NCBI GenBank assembly: GCA_015231955.1
Contig: JADGAN010000023.1
Coordinates: 1-64,000 of the forward strand
From: Oligoflexia bacterium
GTDB taxonomy: Bacteria > Bdellovibrionota > Bacteriovoracia > Bacteriovoracales > Bacteriovoracaceae
DNA: 64,000 nt
Direction of reading: 5' to 3'
Below, piece by piece: positions 36,819 through 45,276 of this stretch; the stretch's first letter is position 1; every line of letters begins with the position of its first letter. The notes beneath the pieces are model-generated. The model ran no database searches. It saw only the letters and a program-made list of their open reading frames with translations, and was not told the origin of the DNA. A program made the position numbers and the translations under genes.

Positions 36819-37643
36819 TTACTCGCCTCTGAATAACTGCAAAGCTCGCCTTAAATCATTGTCATCATGATCGGCAACCGTAAATTTGGGTGTTTCATCG
36901 TAAATCCACGCTCTACTACGATAAAGATTTTCGTCTTCACCTAAGCTTCCAATTTCATCGCGGTTCATATACTCCCACTCTCCTGCAAACCGCTTGGCCA
37001 AGCGCTCACCTATGTACACACCCATTCCATCAGCAATCGTTTGAATCGCCATCTCTTTTGGCATTACCTCCTGTAAATTGATAACTGGGGCACGAACCGA
37101 TCGCACCCCTTTAGCAACAATCACACTCTCCCATTCTCGAGGCACCTTAAGCGAACTCCGAAGGAGTTCTAAGTTAGCAGAAATCAAAAGTGTCCCATGG
37201 TGAATGACCTTATCTCTTACCATACGAAAAGCACTCCCCGAGCACTTACAATTATCCACCATTAGGTCATCACGGGAAGAGCGATAAACGGTCACCAGGC
37301 CACCACTCAGCTGATTTAAATAATCCACAACAAAATCTAAAAATTCACCCTTGTTGTGGCCATCTTTGGGCGACAAAAAAGAAAAATTGAGATTCCCCAA
37401 GTCGTGGAAAACAGTCCCTCCTCCGGTGCAGCGTCTAACCAGTGGGATTGCGTGGCGACGCATTTCTAAAAGATTACACTCAAGAAGTGGATTTTGAAAT
37501 CGACCGATTACCACACAAGGAGAGTTGATCCATACCATGAATACTAACTCCCTCTTGGCATCAAAATCTTTAAAGAGCCTCTGTTCTAAGGCCAGGTTTT
37601 GGTAGGGATCATTGCAAAAAGATTGCACAACTTTAATTTTCAT
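36819..37643 (-). CDS. lplA: Lipoate-protein ligase A family
   Basis: A 274-residue biotin/lipoate ligase-fold protein that attaches lipoate (or octanoate) to E2 and GcvH proteins. Evidence: NLALEQRLF, VVIGRFQNP, RRCTGGGTVFHDLGNLNF and KCSGSAFRM, with the conserved lysine region before the SGSA segment. The ATG at 37643 is preferred over the GTG one codon earlier. It overlaps the upstream Rsm22-like gene by 11 nt, indicating cotranscription. Its length lacks the additional C-terminal domain of E. coli LplA (338 residues). Confidence 0.92.
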   Translation of the reverse strand: MKIKVVQSFCNDPYQNLALEQRLFKDFDAKRELVFMVWINSPCVVIGRFQNPLLECNLLEMRRHAIPLVRRCTGGGTVFHDLGNLNFSFLSPKDGHNKGEFLDFVVDYLNQLSGGLVTVYRSSRDDLMVDNCKCSGSAFRMVRDKVIHHGTLLISANLELLRSSLKVPREWESVIVAKGVRSVRAPVINLQEVMPKEMAIQTIADGMGVYIGERLAKRFAGEWEYMNRDEIGSLGEDENLYRSRAWIYDETPKFTVADHDDNDLRRALQLFRGE

Positions 37644-38790
37644 CACTTAGTTTCTCACCATTGATAGAGTGAATATTGATTCTGGAAATTTGCATAGAAC
37701 CTTTAGTGAAAATTTTATCTAAAGAGTAGAGAATAGTATCTCCTACGAGCAGTCGCTTTAATCTCTTTTCCGCAGATTTAGATAGGCCTCGTTTTAACAC
37801 TTCAACAGTTAGAATCTCCTCTTTGCTACAGAGTTGAAAGGTGGTAAGTCCTTTTTGATCCTCAAGAAAACGTAGTGGCCTTCCAGAACTTAAAGACGTG
37901 GAGTCTCTCATCTGCTTTTTTGCATTTTTTGCATAAAGGTGTCCCTGATAGGGAAGATACCTTCTGTCAATTTTTAATTTTTGAGAGAGTCGCTGCCATG
38001 GTAGCGGTAACTCTGTTTGGCAAACTTGATGACACCAGCGATTTGCAGTCATCTGCTTTTGCTGACGAAGAAAAGGGCAGGCGGTGCCCCCTATTTTCGT
38101 ACAGGGAAATAGCGTGTGATAACCTCTTTGCAACAGCACACTACGAAGAGGCAGAGCAAAGCGATAAAAAAAATCACTTGTTCCCGGTTCAATAAAACAG
38201 AGGAAATCAGGGTCAATCACACTCTCTATTTTAAGGGCCGCCTCCGTCCCCATTTCGGTGATAGAGTTCCCAAAAAAAAGAATTTTAGGCGAAGGCCATG
38301 TCATCACCTCTCTTTCACTAATCTCTCGTAAATGGGCATACCAAGAACTCCCTTTGGTCTCCCGAGGAAAAAAGTGGTGAAAACACTTTTGGGCCATTTG
38401 TTGCATAAATAAAGATGACTCTAAGGCAACCACTTTCCCTGTAAAGCTAGCATCCAGTGAGTCTAAGAAAGCAAGCGTATAGGTTCCAGGCCCCATGCCT
38501 ACATCGATAAATGTTCCTTGCTGCCACTGCCACTCCTCCTCAATAGCTACTCTTTCAAAAAGCGAACGCCACTTTTGAAAATTAGTCGGCATATAATAGA
38601 TGCCATATGCAGAAGCACTCTCCTCATCGTAGGTGAAAGCTTTTCCTCCACTCCCAACAAAGTTCTCCTGAAGGTGTTTTACTTGTCTTAACAACTCTTG
38701 CTCATTTCGATTTTTCTCTGTCGCTAAAAGTTCATACACCTCTTCGTAATCACCCAAGAGTAAGGGACGTTGCTGCTGCTGCCTTTTCAC
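37633..38790 (-). CDS. Rsm22-family methyltransferase-like protein (METTL17-like)
   Basis: A 385-residue protein similar to Rsm22, a family of small-subunit-associated SAM-methyltransferase-like proteins in mitochondria and some bacteria. Visible are YDEESASAYGIYYMPTNF, the SAM site FIDVGMGPGTYTLAFL, and a cysteine cluster PCTKIGGTACPF to NRWCHQVCQ that matches the family's Fe-S cluster cysteines. An extended RYLPYQGHLYAKN-like segment follows. The exact start is unclear: GTG 38799, TTG 38793 and GTG 38790 are all near TAGGAA; the last has the best spacing. It is in an overlapping pair with lplA. Confidence 0.82.
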   Translation of the reverse strand: MKRQQQQRPLLLGDYEEVYELLATEKNRNEQELLRQVKHLQENFVGSGGKAFTYDEESASAYGIYYMPTNFQKWRSLFERVAIEEEWQWQQGTFIDVGMGPGTYTLAFLDSLDASFTGKVVALESSLFMQQMAQKCFHHFFPRETKGSSWYAHLREISEREVMTWPSPKILFFGNSITEMGTEAALKIESVIDPDFLCFIEPGTSDFFYRFALPLRSVLLQRGYHTLFPCTKIGGTACPFLRQQKQMTANRWCHQVCQTELPLPWQRLSQKLKIDRRYLPYQGHLYAKNAKKQMRDSTSLSSGRPLRFLEDQKGLTTFQLCSKEEILTVEVLKRGLSKSAEKRLKRLLVGDTILYSLDKIFTKGSMQISRINIHSINGEKLSDEN

Positions 38791-38901
38791 CAAAAACACT
38801 TCCTATTTTTTTTAACATTAAAATAACAGGCCATTGACAGAATTCACTAAAACAGATAGCTCTCCCTGCAATAAAGATCTCTAACCAAAGAGTCCTATAG
38901 T

Positions 38902-41265
38902 ATGTCAACAACTCCTTTTGTTTTTCTCTGTTTACTCCTATGCTCATTCATTGCTCTTATGGTCACCACTGCTTGTGGCCCCTTTAACCCACCGATAAAT
39001 CCCAAAGAAGCAGTACACTCCTTGCCGCCGCTCTCGCCCTCCGAAGGATTGAAAGAGAACCCCCTCTCACCTACTATCACCACCCCTCCCCTGCCTGCAC
39101 TCAATAAATCCAAAGAGTGGGTGATCACACTCCAGAAGAGTGGTTTAAAATCGCCACTACTAATGCAAAGTGCTCTTATGGCCGGAGTTCCATTACCTCT
39201 TGGCGAAGCGCTTGCCAGCAAAGTGGTTTACTTTGAGCAACGAGAGCATAAGCTCTACCTCTTTCAGCATACGAGTGGGCAGCTGCAAACCCCTTCGCTC
39301 CCAATCATCACCTTAATTGCAGAATTTCCTATTATCGAGGAAAGTCCATTAGAAATCGTCTTTGACTTCAAGTCTGGAATTGGGTCACTTATCGATGATA
39401 AGAACGCTCCTATCAACGTTATTTCAAAGTATATTAACACGATCAATGTAAGTGACAACGCAGTTATCACCATTGACCTCTTCTATTTGGTTGAACAAAA
39501 AAATACAAGAAAGAATATTGAGGTGATCTACTCCTTCTCTCCTTACAAACCCAAAAATAGTTTCACTCGTAAAAAAATACAGGTTCAAGAACAGGCGCAG
39601 GCCCCGTCTCCTTTTTTCTTAGGTGAAAAAATTTTTGATGAAAAAGCACCCTGGCCCTCTCAACACATTTTAAAGTTGGATCTGCCAATAAAATTTACCC
39701 TCTCCATGAATACTCCCAAGATATTCCACGAGGCAGTTCGCGATGGAATCAACTACTGGAATCAGATTTTTCAAAAAGAGATCTTAACACTAGAGATTGC
39801 TACACGCCCCTTAAAAGCGTTTTCCCTAAGTGCTCATCAGATCCAGTGGATAGACACCAATGCAATGGATTATGCCTACACCGATGTGCAATCTGACCCG
39901 CTTACGGGAGAAATTCTTTCCTCGCAAATCTACATTCCCTCCTCATTCCTTAATCTCACCGCTAGTCAGCAAAAATCTGTTCACCCTCTAGGTATTCATC
40001 CGGAGGAATTTGTTCCCGCTCACCGCTGTATCTATCCCATCAAGTTCTCACACGCCTCTGTGGAAGATTCAAATAAACATCAGCAAAACTATTTTCGCAC
40101 TCTCATTGCTCACGAAATAGGGCACGCCCTTGGACTGGCGCATAACTTTGCAGGAAGTTTAGAGGAGTATCCTTCGTCAACGGTAATGGATTACCTGCGT
40201 TTACAAGAATCCTCTTTGGTGGGAGAGCTGATCAAACAAGGCAATATTGGTGCTGATCATTTTACCTATGATAGAAAGGCAATCGCATGGGGGTATCAAA
40301 GCAACGATACAAATTTCGATCTTTCTACAACCCTCTTTTGCTCTGATAACAATGCCTCATCCATGACAGACTTATTAGACTTTGAAAATTTCTTTAAGCG
40401 TCCCTCTTTTTACGACTGTTTTCAATTTGATTCCTTGGCAAATCCTCTCCTCGGGGCCATTCGCGATCAAGAGTCTGCTTTAGTGATGCTTACAAAAAGA
40501 GTGCTTGGACAAGTTGCCTACTTAAAGCAGAGCGCTGCAATTGATCGCTCTTTGGCAATCCTTGCAACCAAACTTTTTCCTATCAATGATGCAAAAAAAA
40601 TATTCAACTACCACTCTCGCCTATTTCACTTCTTTTCCTCTATGGCAAAGAGTATCAAGAGTGAGGCATCTGCCTACGATCTGCTCTCATCGGCTCTTCC
40701 AGAAGACGAATCTTTAGGAATATTGCTTTTTCCCCCTATTGGAAATACTCTTGCTAAAAAAATTTACCATGAAATTGACCTATTAATTCCCTCTCTCTCT
40801 AAAAAAGAAGAGAGTGCTCTTCGCCAACTCTTCGCTCAATACATTAAACTTTTTGATCAAGAGATTTTACAGCAAAAGCTCTTACTGCTCCAGCTCTTTG
40901 AACTTCATAGCACTTATCCTCCCCACCCACTCCAGTATCAAGCAAGCATCGCTTATATAGATTCTCTTAAAGCGTTTCTTTATGATCTTATCTTTCCTAA
41001 AAACTTGACCCCTTACTCTATTCGCAAGCAAGCTGTCTCCTTGGTGGTAGAATCTCCTTCCATGCAGTACCTCCCCTATGAGCAGCAAGAGTTTATAGAG
41101 CGTCTTCTCAAAGAGCATCAGAGTGATCTTGCTATTCGCGAAGCAGAAATTGCTAAGCTTCTTGGCCTAGGAGAAGCTGGACGTGAGCGTGCTCGTGAGC
41201 AACAAAATGCCCTCTCTCAAGAAAAGGCACTCTTTTCTTTACTTCATCGCAATAGGATTCTATAA
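38902..41265 (+). CDS. Large metzincin-type zinc metalloprotease lipoprotein
   Basis: A 787-residue exported protein. The signal peptide ends in VTTAC (lipobox-like), followed by a Pro-rich spacer. The zinc site is HEIGHALGLAHNF (H404 onwards), a metzincin His-Glu-x-x-His-x-x-Gly-x-x-His, and a Met-turn candidate follows in SSTVMDYL. The layout resembles zinc-dependent metalloproteases with a DUF4953-like domain. The C-terminal 350 residues are mostly helical with no recognised motif. Cell-surface or periplasmic proteolysis is likely. The ribosome site is weak. Confidence 0.82.
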   Translation: MSTTPFVFLCLLLCSFIALMVTTACGPFNPPINPKEAVHSLPPLSPSEGLKENPLSPTITTPPLPALNKSKEWVITLQKSGLKSPLLMQSALMAGVPLPLGEALASKVVYFEQREHKLYLFQHTSGQLQTPSLPIITLIAEFPIIEESPLEIVFDFKSGIGSLIDDKNAPINVISKYINTINVSDNAVITIDLFYLVEQKNTRKNIEVIYSFSPYKPKNSFTRKKIQVQEQAQAPSPFFLGEKIFDEKAPWPSQHILKLDLPIKFTLSMNTPKIFHEAVRDGINYWNQIFQKEILTLEIATRPLKAFSLSAHQIQWIDTNAMDYAYTDVQSDPLTGEILSSQIYIPSSFLNLTASQQKSVHPLGIHPEEFVPAHRCIYPIKFSHASVEDSNKHQQNYFRTLIAHEIGHALGLAHNFAGSLEEYPSSTVMDYLRLQESSLVGELIKQGNIGADHFTYDRKAIAWGYQSNDTNFDLSTTLFCSDNNASSMTDLLDFENFFKRPSFYDCFQFDSLANPLLGAIRDQESALVMLTKRVLGQVAYLKQSAAIDRSLAILATKLFPINDAKKIFNYHSRLFHFFSSMAKSIKSEASAYDLLSSALPEDESLGILLFPPIGNTLAKKIYHEIDLLIPSLSKKEESALRQLFAQYIKLFDQEILQQKLLLLQLFELHSTYPPHPLQYQASIAYIDSLKAFLYDLIFPKNLTPYSIRKQAVSLVVESPSMQYLPYEQQEFIERLLKEHQSDLAIREAEIAKLLGLGEAGRERAREQQNALSQEKALFSLLHRNRIL

Positions 41266-41446
41266 TGCTGAAGACTTCCACCCTCTCTATAGAGGGCCTA
41301 ATTTAAAATAGATCGAAATAAAATGTAGACAAAATCGATAAAGGATTTTAGTTTTATAGCACATTTTTATGTAACTAATCATTAATTTGGTAATTTTTAG
41401 TTTACTTCATTATTATTAATCTTGTTCCGAGTTTAGGAGGATCATC

Positions 41447-41848
41447 ATGAAAAAAGTTCTATTACTCACAGGTCTTATGTTTGTTTTAGTTGTTGGATGT
41501 AGCAAAAAAGAAGAAGCTACAACAACTCCTGGCACAGAGGCAGGTGCACAACCAGCGGAGAAGGTAACCTATCTTTTAAATGTTGTTGTTGAGCCAGAAA
41601 ATGCAGGTACTATCGCTCCAGCTAACGGCGCTTTCGATACAGGCGCAACTGTTGAGCTAAACGCTACTGCAAACACTGGTTTCGCATTTGACCGTTGGGA
41701 AGGTGATATTGTTGGCACAACCAATATGGTTCAAGTTGTTATGGATGCGAATAAGAACGTAAAAGCTATCTTCAAAGCAGCAGACGCAGCAGCAGCTCCA
41801 GCAGCAGATGCAGCAGCACCAGCAGCACCAGCAGCTTCCGGAAACTAA
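41447..41848 (+). CDS. Small lipoprotein with one InlB B-repeat-like domain
   Basis: A 133-residue lipoprotein: signal peptide ending LVVGC, a Thr/Glu/Ala spacer, then one beta-grasp-like repeat (LNVVVEPENAGTIAPANG, TVELNATANTGFAFDRWEGD, KNVKAIFKAA), the divergent InlB B-repeat. The tail is repetitive Ala/Pro/Asp (AAPAADAAAPAAPAA). An AGGAGG site lies before the ATG, and a terminator follows, so it is monocistronic and likely well expressed. Function unknown; such repeats often bind partners or stiffen surface proteins. Confidence 0.82.
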   Translation: MKKVLLLTGLMFVLVVGCSKKEEATTTPGTEAGAQPAEKVTYLLNVVVEPENAGTIAPANGAFDTGATVELNATANTGFAFDRWEGDIVGTTNMVQVVMDANKNVKAIFKAADAAAAPAADAAAPAAPAASGN

Positions 41849-41880
41849 TTATTAAAAAAAATAAAAGTTTTTAAAGAAAC

Positions 41881-41910
41881 AAAAAACCCGCTCTTTGCAG
41901 TGGGTTTTTT
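41881..41910. terminator. Rho-independent terminator
   Basis: AAAAAACCC pairs with GGGTTTTTT around a 12-nt loop (three more inner pairs are possible). It lies 32 nt after the lipoprotein stop. The T-run and stem are typical. Confidence 0.85.
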
Positions 41911-42045
41911 ATTTCTCCCCCCAAAAAAAAACAATAACAATAAAAAACTCAACTGCTCAACTTTTAAATTTTTTTCTTTCTCTTCATAAATTCAGTTTAG
42001 AATAAAAGCATAGCAAATGTCTTTTGCAACTTTTAGGAGCAAGAA

Positions 42046-44865
42046 TTGAGAATGCTTAGTGCGATCCACTGCCGTTACTATTTAATTACACTTATGGTCT
42101 TACTTATAGTGTCACTTGTTAGTTCGGCCGTTGCACTCGAGATGCCTCCTAAAATTTTCCTAGAGGAAGATAGCAGCAGCGATAGTAGTGTTGAATACCC
42201 ACAAGATGTCTATGAGCGAATAGAGCGTGCCACCAGCTCCTTTGGCAATGCTAATACTGCTCTTTTTCAAGGACGACATCGCATTGCTATTCTCGATTTA
42301 GAATCGTTTAACATGCAGACCAAAGAGAGTGAAAAGAGCACAGATACTTATGCAGAACCAGAGACCATTGAGCTGAACCTTTTTAAGGAAGATCAGGATG
42401 CCAATATCATTGCACGAAAAGAGCGCGTGGTACGCCGAGGAGAAAGGGATCTCACTTGGATTGGATCCATCGATGGTGACGATTTGAGCATGGTTATATT
42501 GACCATGCACGAAGGAAATATCGCAGCACAGATTGATACAACTAAAACATCCTATACCATTCGGCCAATGGGCAGGGGCGTGCATATCGTAAAAGAGTAT
42601 AAGAACTCCCATCATGAAGATTTAAAATCGGATAAAGATGACTTCATCGTTCCTGACAGCAATAGTGATAATCAGCATGTGGCAAAGATCGCTTCTGCCA
42701 TTAAGAACAAGGGCCTTCTAAACACCTTTACCAAGCAACCATCAACATCGCCCTCAGAGTTAGAGGGAAACTTTATTGATGTAATGATCGTTGTTAGTGA
42801 CGAGGTGTCCAGTGCCTCTGCCGATATTGCCGCCGAAATCAACACCGATATTGAGTATTCTAATCAAGCACTCGCCAAGAGCTGTGTTCAAACACGCTAC
42901 CGCCTTGTCTTTGCCGGAACGGTCTCCTACACTGAATATGGATATATGGATTACGATCTCTACTGCATCACCTATCCCGACATCGCTTATTGCGGAAATC
43001 AGACTAATTTAAATGCAGCGACTGCGATTCAAAGCGCACGTGATACTTACGCTGCTGACATTGTTCAGTTCTGGGTAGAAACCAATATGGACTACTGTGG
43101 AATTGGCTGGGCACCTCCTCTTAATGTAATGGACTCAACTTACGGTTATTCCGTAAAGCTACGCCTTTGTGGTTCAGCAACCAGCGCACACGAAATTGGC
43201 CACAACTTAACACTACAACACGATCGCTATCAAAGTCGAGCATCCATGTACAACACCAGTTTAGGCGGTAATTATGGCTTTGTGGTCACTGCTCTAAAAG
43301 TGCGAGATATTATGTCCTATAACACTGAGTGCTCTGATTCCGGACTTACCTGCTCACGCATTGGATACTTTGCCAACCCTCGAGTTGTCTATCAGGGAAT
43401 TCCCTTTGGGATTCCAAATATCGCTGATGGTGCCAAGGCATTGAATGCTTCTCGGGTTATTGCCGCCAACTACCGTACTGCTACTAGCGACTACTCTCCC
43501 GATGTTACTAGCGGCTGTGAAGCAGCAGCAGAAAAAAAGGCGGGAGCTTCACCTTGCTTTATTGCCACCGCCGCCTATGGAACACCACTTGATCGCCGAC
43601 TTTATGTGCTACGCGATTTTCGCGATCACACTCTACTAAATTACACTTGGGGCAAGAGCTTTGTTAAGTGGTACTATGTCCACGCTCCCCAATATGCAGC
43701 GATTATTGAAAAACATGAAACACTAAAATTTCTGGTGCGCACTCTCATCCTCTCTCCCCTAATTTTTTCTATTCAACATCCAATCACCCCTTTGACTTTT
43801 TTTCTTTGCACGCTACTTCTAATCAGTGTGGCAATTGCCAGAAAGCAACGGCAACACTTTTTTATTTACTTACTCATAGGCTTACCTATGGTATATGCAA
43901 CAGATACATTGTCTCAAGTAACATCACCCAGTTTAGATTTATCGGAAAAAAGTATAAATCCTGGCATTGTCTCAATCAACGATCATAAGAGGAAATTTTC
44001 AGTTGCAGGAAGGATGGGAGAAGGAACGGGGAGTACCGATATTTCAGGAAAAAATCGTGAGTCCCGAGACATCACGTTTAATGAAGCTGTGGCGGCCATA
44101 AATGCCTCTCAATTTGGTGCAGAAGCTTACTCTTTATTTAGTCGCAAAGATAGCATCACAGAAAAAGGGGCCAGTAATAGCAGCTTCAAAACCGATCGTA
44201 CAGAAAAGGAGACACAATTGGCAGTGGCCAGCTCCTTTACTCGCTATTTATCCCTTGGTGCTGGATATACAAAAAATCAAGTGAAGCTCTCCTCTACAAC
44301 CGACGATACCACACGCATGGGTGGTGGCAGTGTAGTTGAGTTTGCAGATCTTCTTTCCATCGGTGGTGCCTACTATTTAGTCAGCAATAAAAAAAAAGAT
44401 ACCAAGGATAATAGTTGGACTTATGGTATTGCCGGTGTAGGCATCAAAGGGATCGATCTCTCCTTCTCTTGGAAAATCGAAGTCTCCTATGCCAAAACAC
44501 CAGAAAGTGTTGCAGCGGGAACAAGTGAAGGAGCGGCCACCAATTTTCATCAGGCAACAGAAGACACTACTATGGGTGGAGAGGTCTATCTTGGAAACGA
44601 TTTTATCAGCAAGCTTTTTATTGGAAGTTTAAATGGCGTTATCGTTACCGCATCAAGGGCCAACAAAAAAGCAAAGGCCCTCTCTACTTCAGGGAGCGGT
44701 GAAGGGTCAGAGGAAAGTATTAATGTAACCAAGGCAGCAATACTTTTAGTGCTCTGGCGCCGCCAAATGCAAATTGGAGTAAGCGTACAAAAGACAACCG
44801 CCACGAGAGGAAATAATCAATACTCTGAAAGTCTAATGATGGTTGCCGGAGGATTTAAGTTTTAA
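42046..44865 (+). CDS. Metzincin protease with CFI-box segment and beta-barrel-like C-terminus
   Basis: A 939-residue exported protein of unusual composition. After a signal peptide, residues 230-480 form a metzincin domain: SAHEIGHNLTLQHDRY (near residue 381) and a Met-turn candidate in VRDIMSYNTECSD, like reprolysin-type peptidases but with Thr for the usual Gly. At about residue 504 a CFIATAAYGTPLDRR segment begins, matching the CFI-box-CTERM type sorting region, followed by a hydrophobic helix (about 580-605). A further 330 residues look like an outer-membrane barrel: alternating strands ending in VAGGFKF with a terminal Phe. The start is TTG at 42046 or ATG at 42052 (AGGAG 6 or 12 nt upstream). 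Confidence 0.8.
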   Translation: MRMLSAIHCRYYLITLMVLLIVSLVSSAVALEMPPKIFLEEDSSSDSSVEYPQDVYERIERATSSFGNANTALFQGRHRIAILDLESFNMQTKESEKSTDTYAEPETIELNLFKEDQDANIIARKERVVRRGERDLTWIGSIDGDDLSMVILTMHEGNIAAQIDTTKTSYTIRPMGRGVHIVKEYKNSHHEDLKSDKDDFIVPDSNSDNQHVAKIASAIKNKGLLNTFTKQPSTSPSELEGNFIDVMIVVSDEVSSASADIAAEINTDIEYSNQALAKSCVQTRYRLVFAGTVSYTEYGYMDYDLYCITYPDIAYCGNQTNLNAATAIQSARDTYAADIVQFWVETNMDYCGIGWAPPLNVMDSTYGYSVKLRLCGSATSAHEIGHNLTLQHDRYQSRASMYNTSLGGNYGFVVTALKVRDIMSYNTECSDSGLTCSRIGYFANPRVVYQGIPFGIPNIADGAKALNASRVIAANYRTATSDYSPDVTSGCEAAAEKKAGASPCFIATAAYGTPLDRRLYVLRDFRDHTLLNYTWGKSFVKWYYVHAPQYAAIIEKHETLKFLVRTLILSPLIFSIQHPITPLTFFLCTLLLISVAIARKQRQHFFIYLLIGLPMVYATDTLSQVTSPSLDLSEKSINPGIVSINDHKRKFSVAGRMGEGTGSTDISGKNRESRDITFNEAVAAINASQFGAEAYSLFSRKDSITEKGASNSSFKTDRTEKETQLAVASSFTRYLSLGAGYTKNQVKLSSTTDDTTRMGGGSVVEFADLLSIGGAYYLVSNKKKDTKDNSWTYGIAGVGIKGIDLSFSWKIEVSYAKTPESVAAGTSEGAATNFHQATEDTTMGGEVYLGNDFISKLFIGSLNGVIVTASRANKKAKALSTSGSGEGSEESINVTKAAILLVLWRRQMQIGVSVQKTTATRGNNQYSESLMMVAGGFKF

Positions 44866-44899
44866 AGAATCAAAGATTAGCAAGAGCAAGGAGAGTCAA

Positions 44900-45208
44900 A
44901 TGCGCAAACACCCCAGAAAAAAAGTACATTGTGAATTTAGAGTTTATACCAGCATTAAGTCAGGGGCCTACACCACCAAAGTTGCAGATATCAGCAAAGG
45001 GGGGGCCTTCATCCAAACGCCCTTTTTACCCAAGCAAGGGGAGGTGATCTCCTTTGAAATTATCAACCATTATCTACAAACTTTAGAAAGTGGTAACGCC
45101 AGTGTGGTTTGGACAAAATCCACAGGGCCAATCAAAGAGCATGGTTTTGGAATCTCTTTTCATGAAGAAATTGCAGATGCTCTCCTTGATAGCTTATCTT
45201 CAACATAA
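44900..45208 (+). CDS. PilZ domain protein (c-di-GMP receptor)
   Basis: A 102-residue single-domain PilZ protein. Both ligand motifs are intact: R2-x-x-x-R6 (RKHPRKK) and DxSxxG in DISKGG, so c-di-GMP binding is expected. The ATG at 44900 has AAGGAG 7 nt upstream; the open frame upstream overlaps the protease gene. It starts 35 nt after that gene's stop and 68 nt before the large fusion gene, so it might be cotranscribed with either. Confidence 0.92.
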   Translation: MRKHPRKKVHCEFRVYTSIKSGAYTTKVADISKGGAFIQTPFLPKQGEVISFEIINHYLQTLESGNASVVWTKSTGPIKEHGFGISFHEEIADALLDSLSST

Positions 45209-45276
45209 TATAATTCTTATATTTTTCTGATCTTTAAGTTTTTATTTTTAATTTTTCTTAAGCAAAGAGTGCATCC

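Noticed and set aside
41279-41297. Terminator after the metzincin lipoprotein gene (CCCTC...GAGGG)
   Set aside because: The short hairpin is followed by mixed sequence and no T-run.
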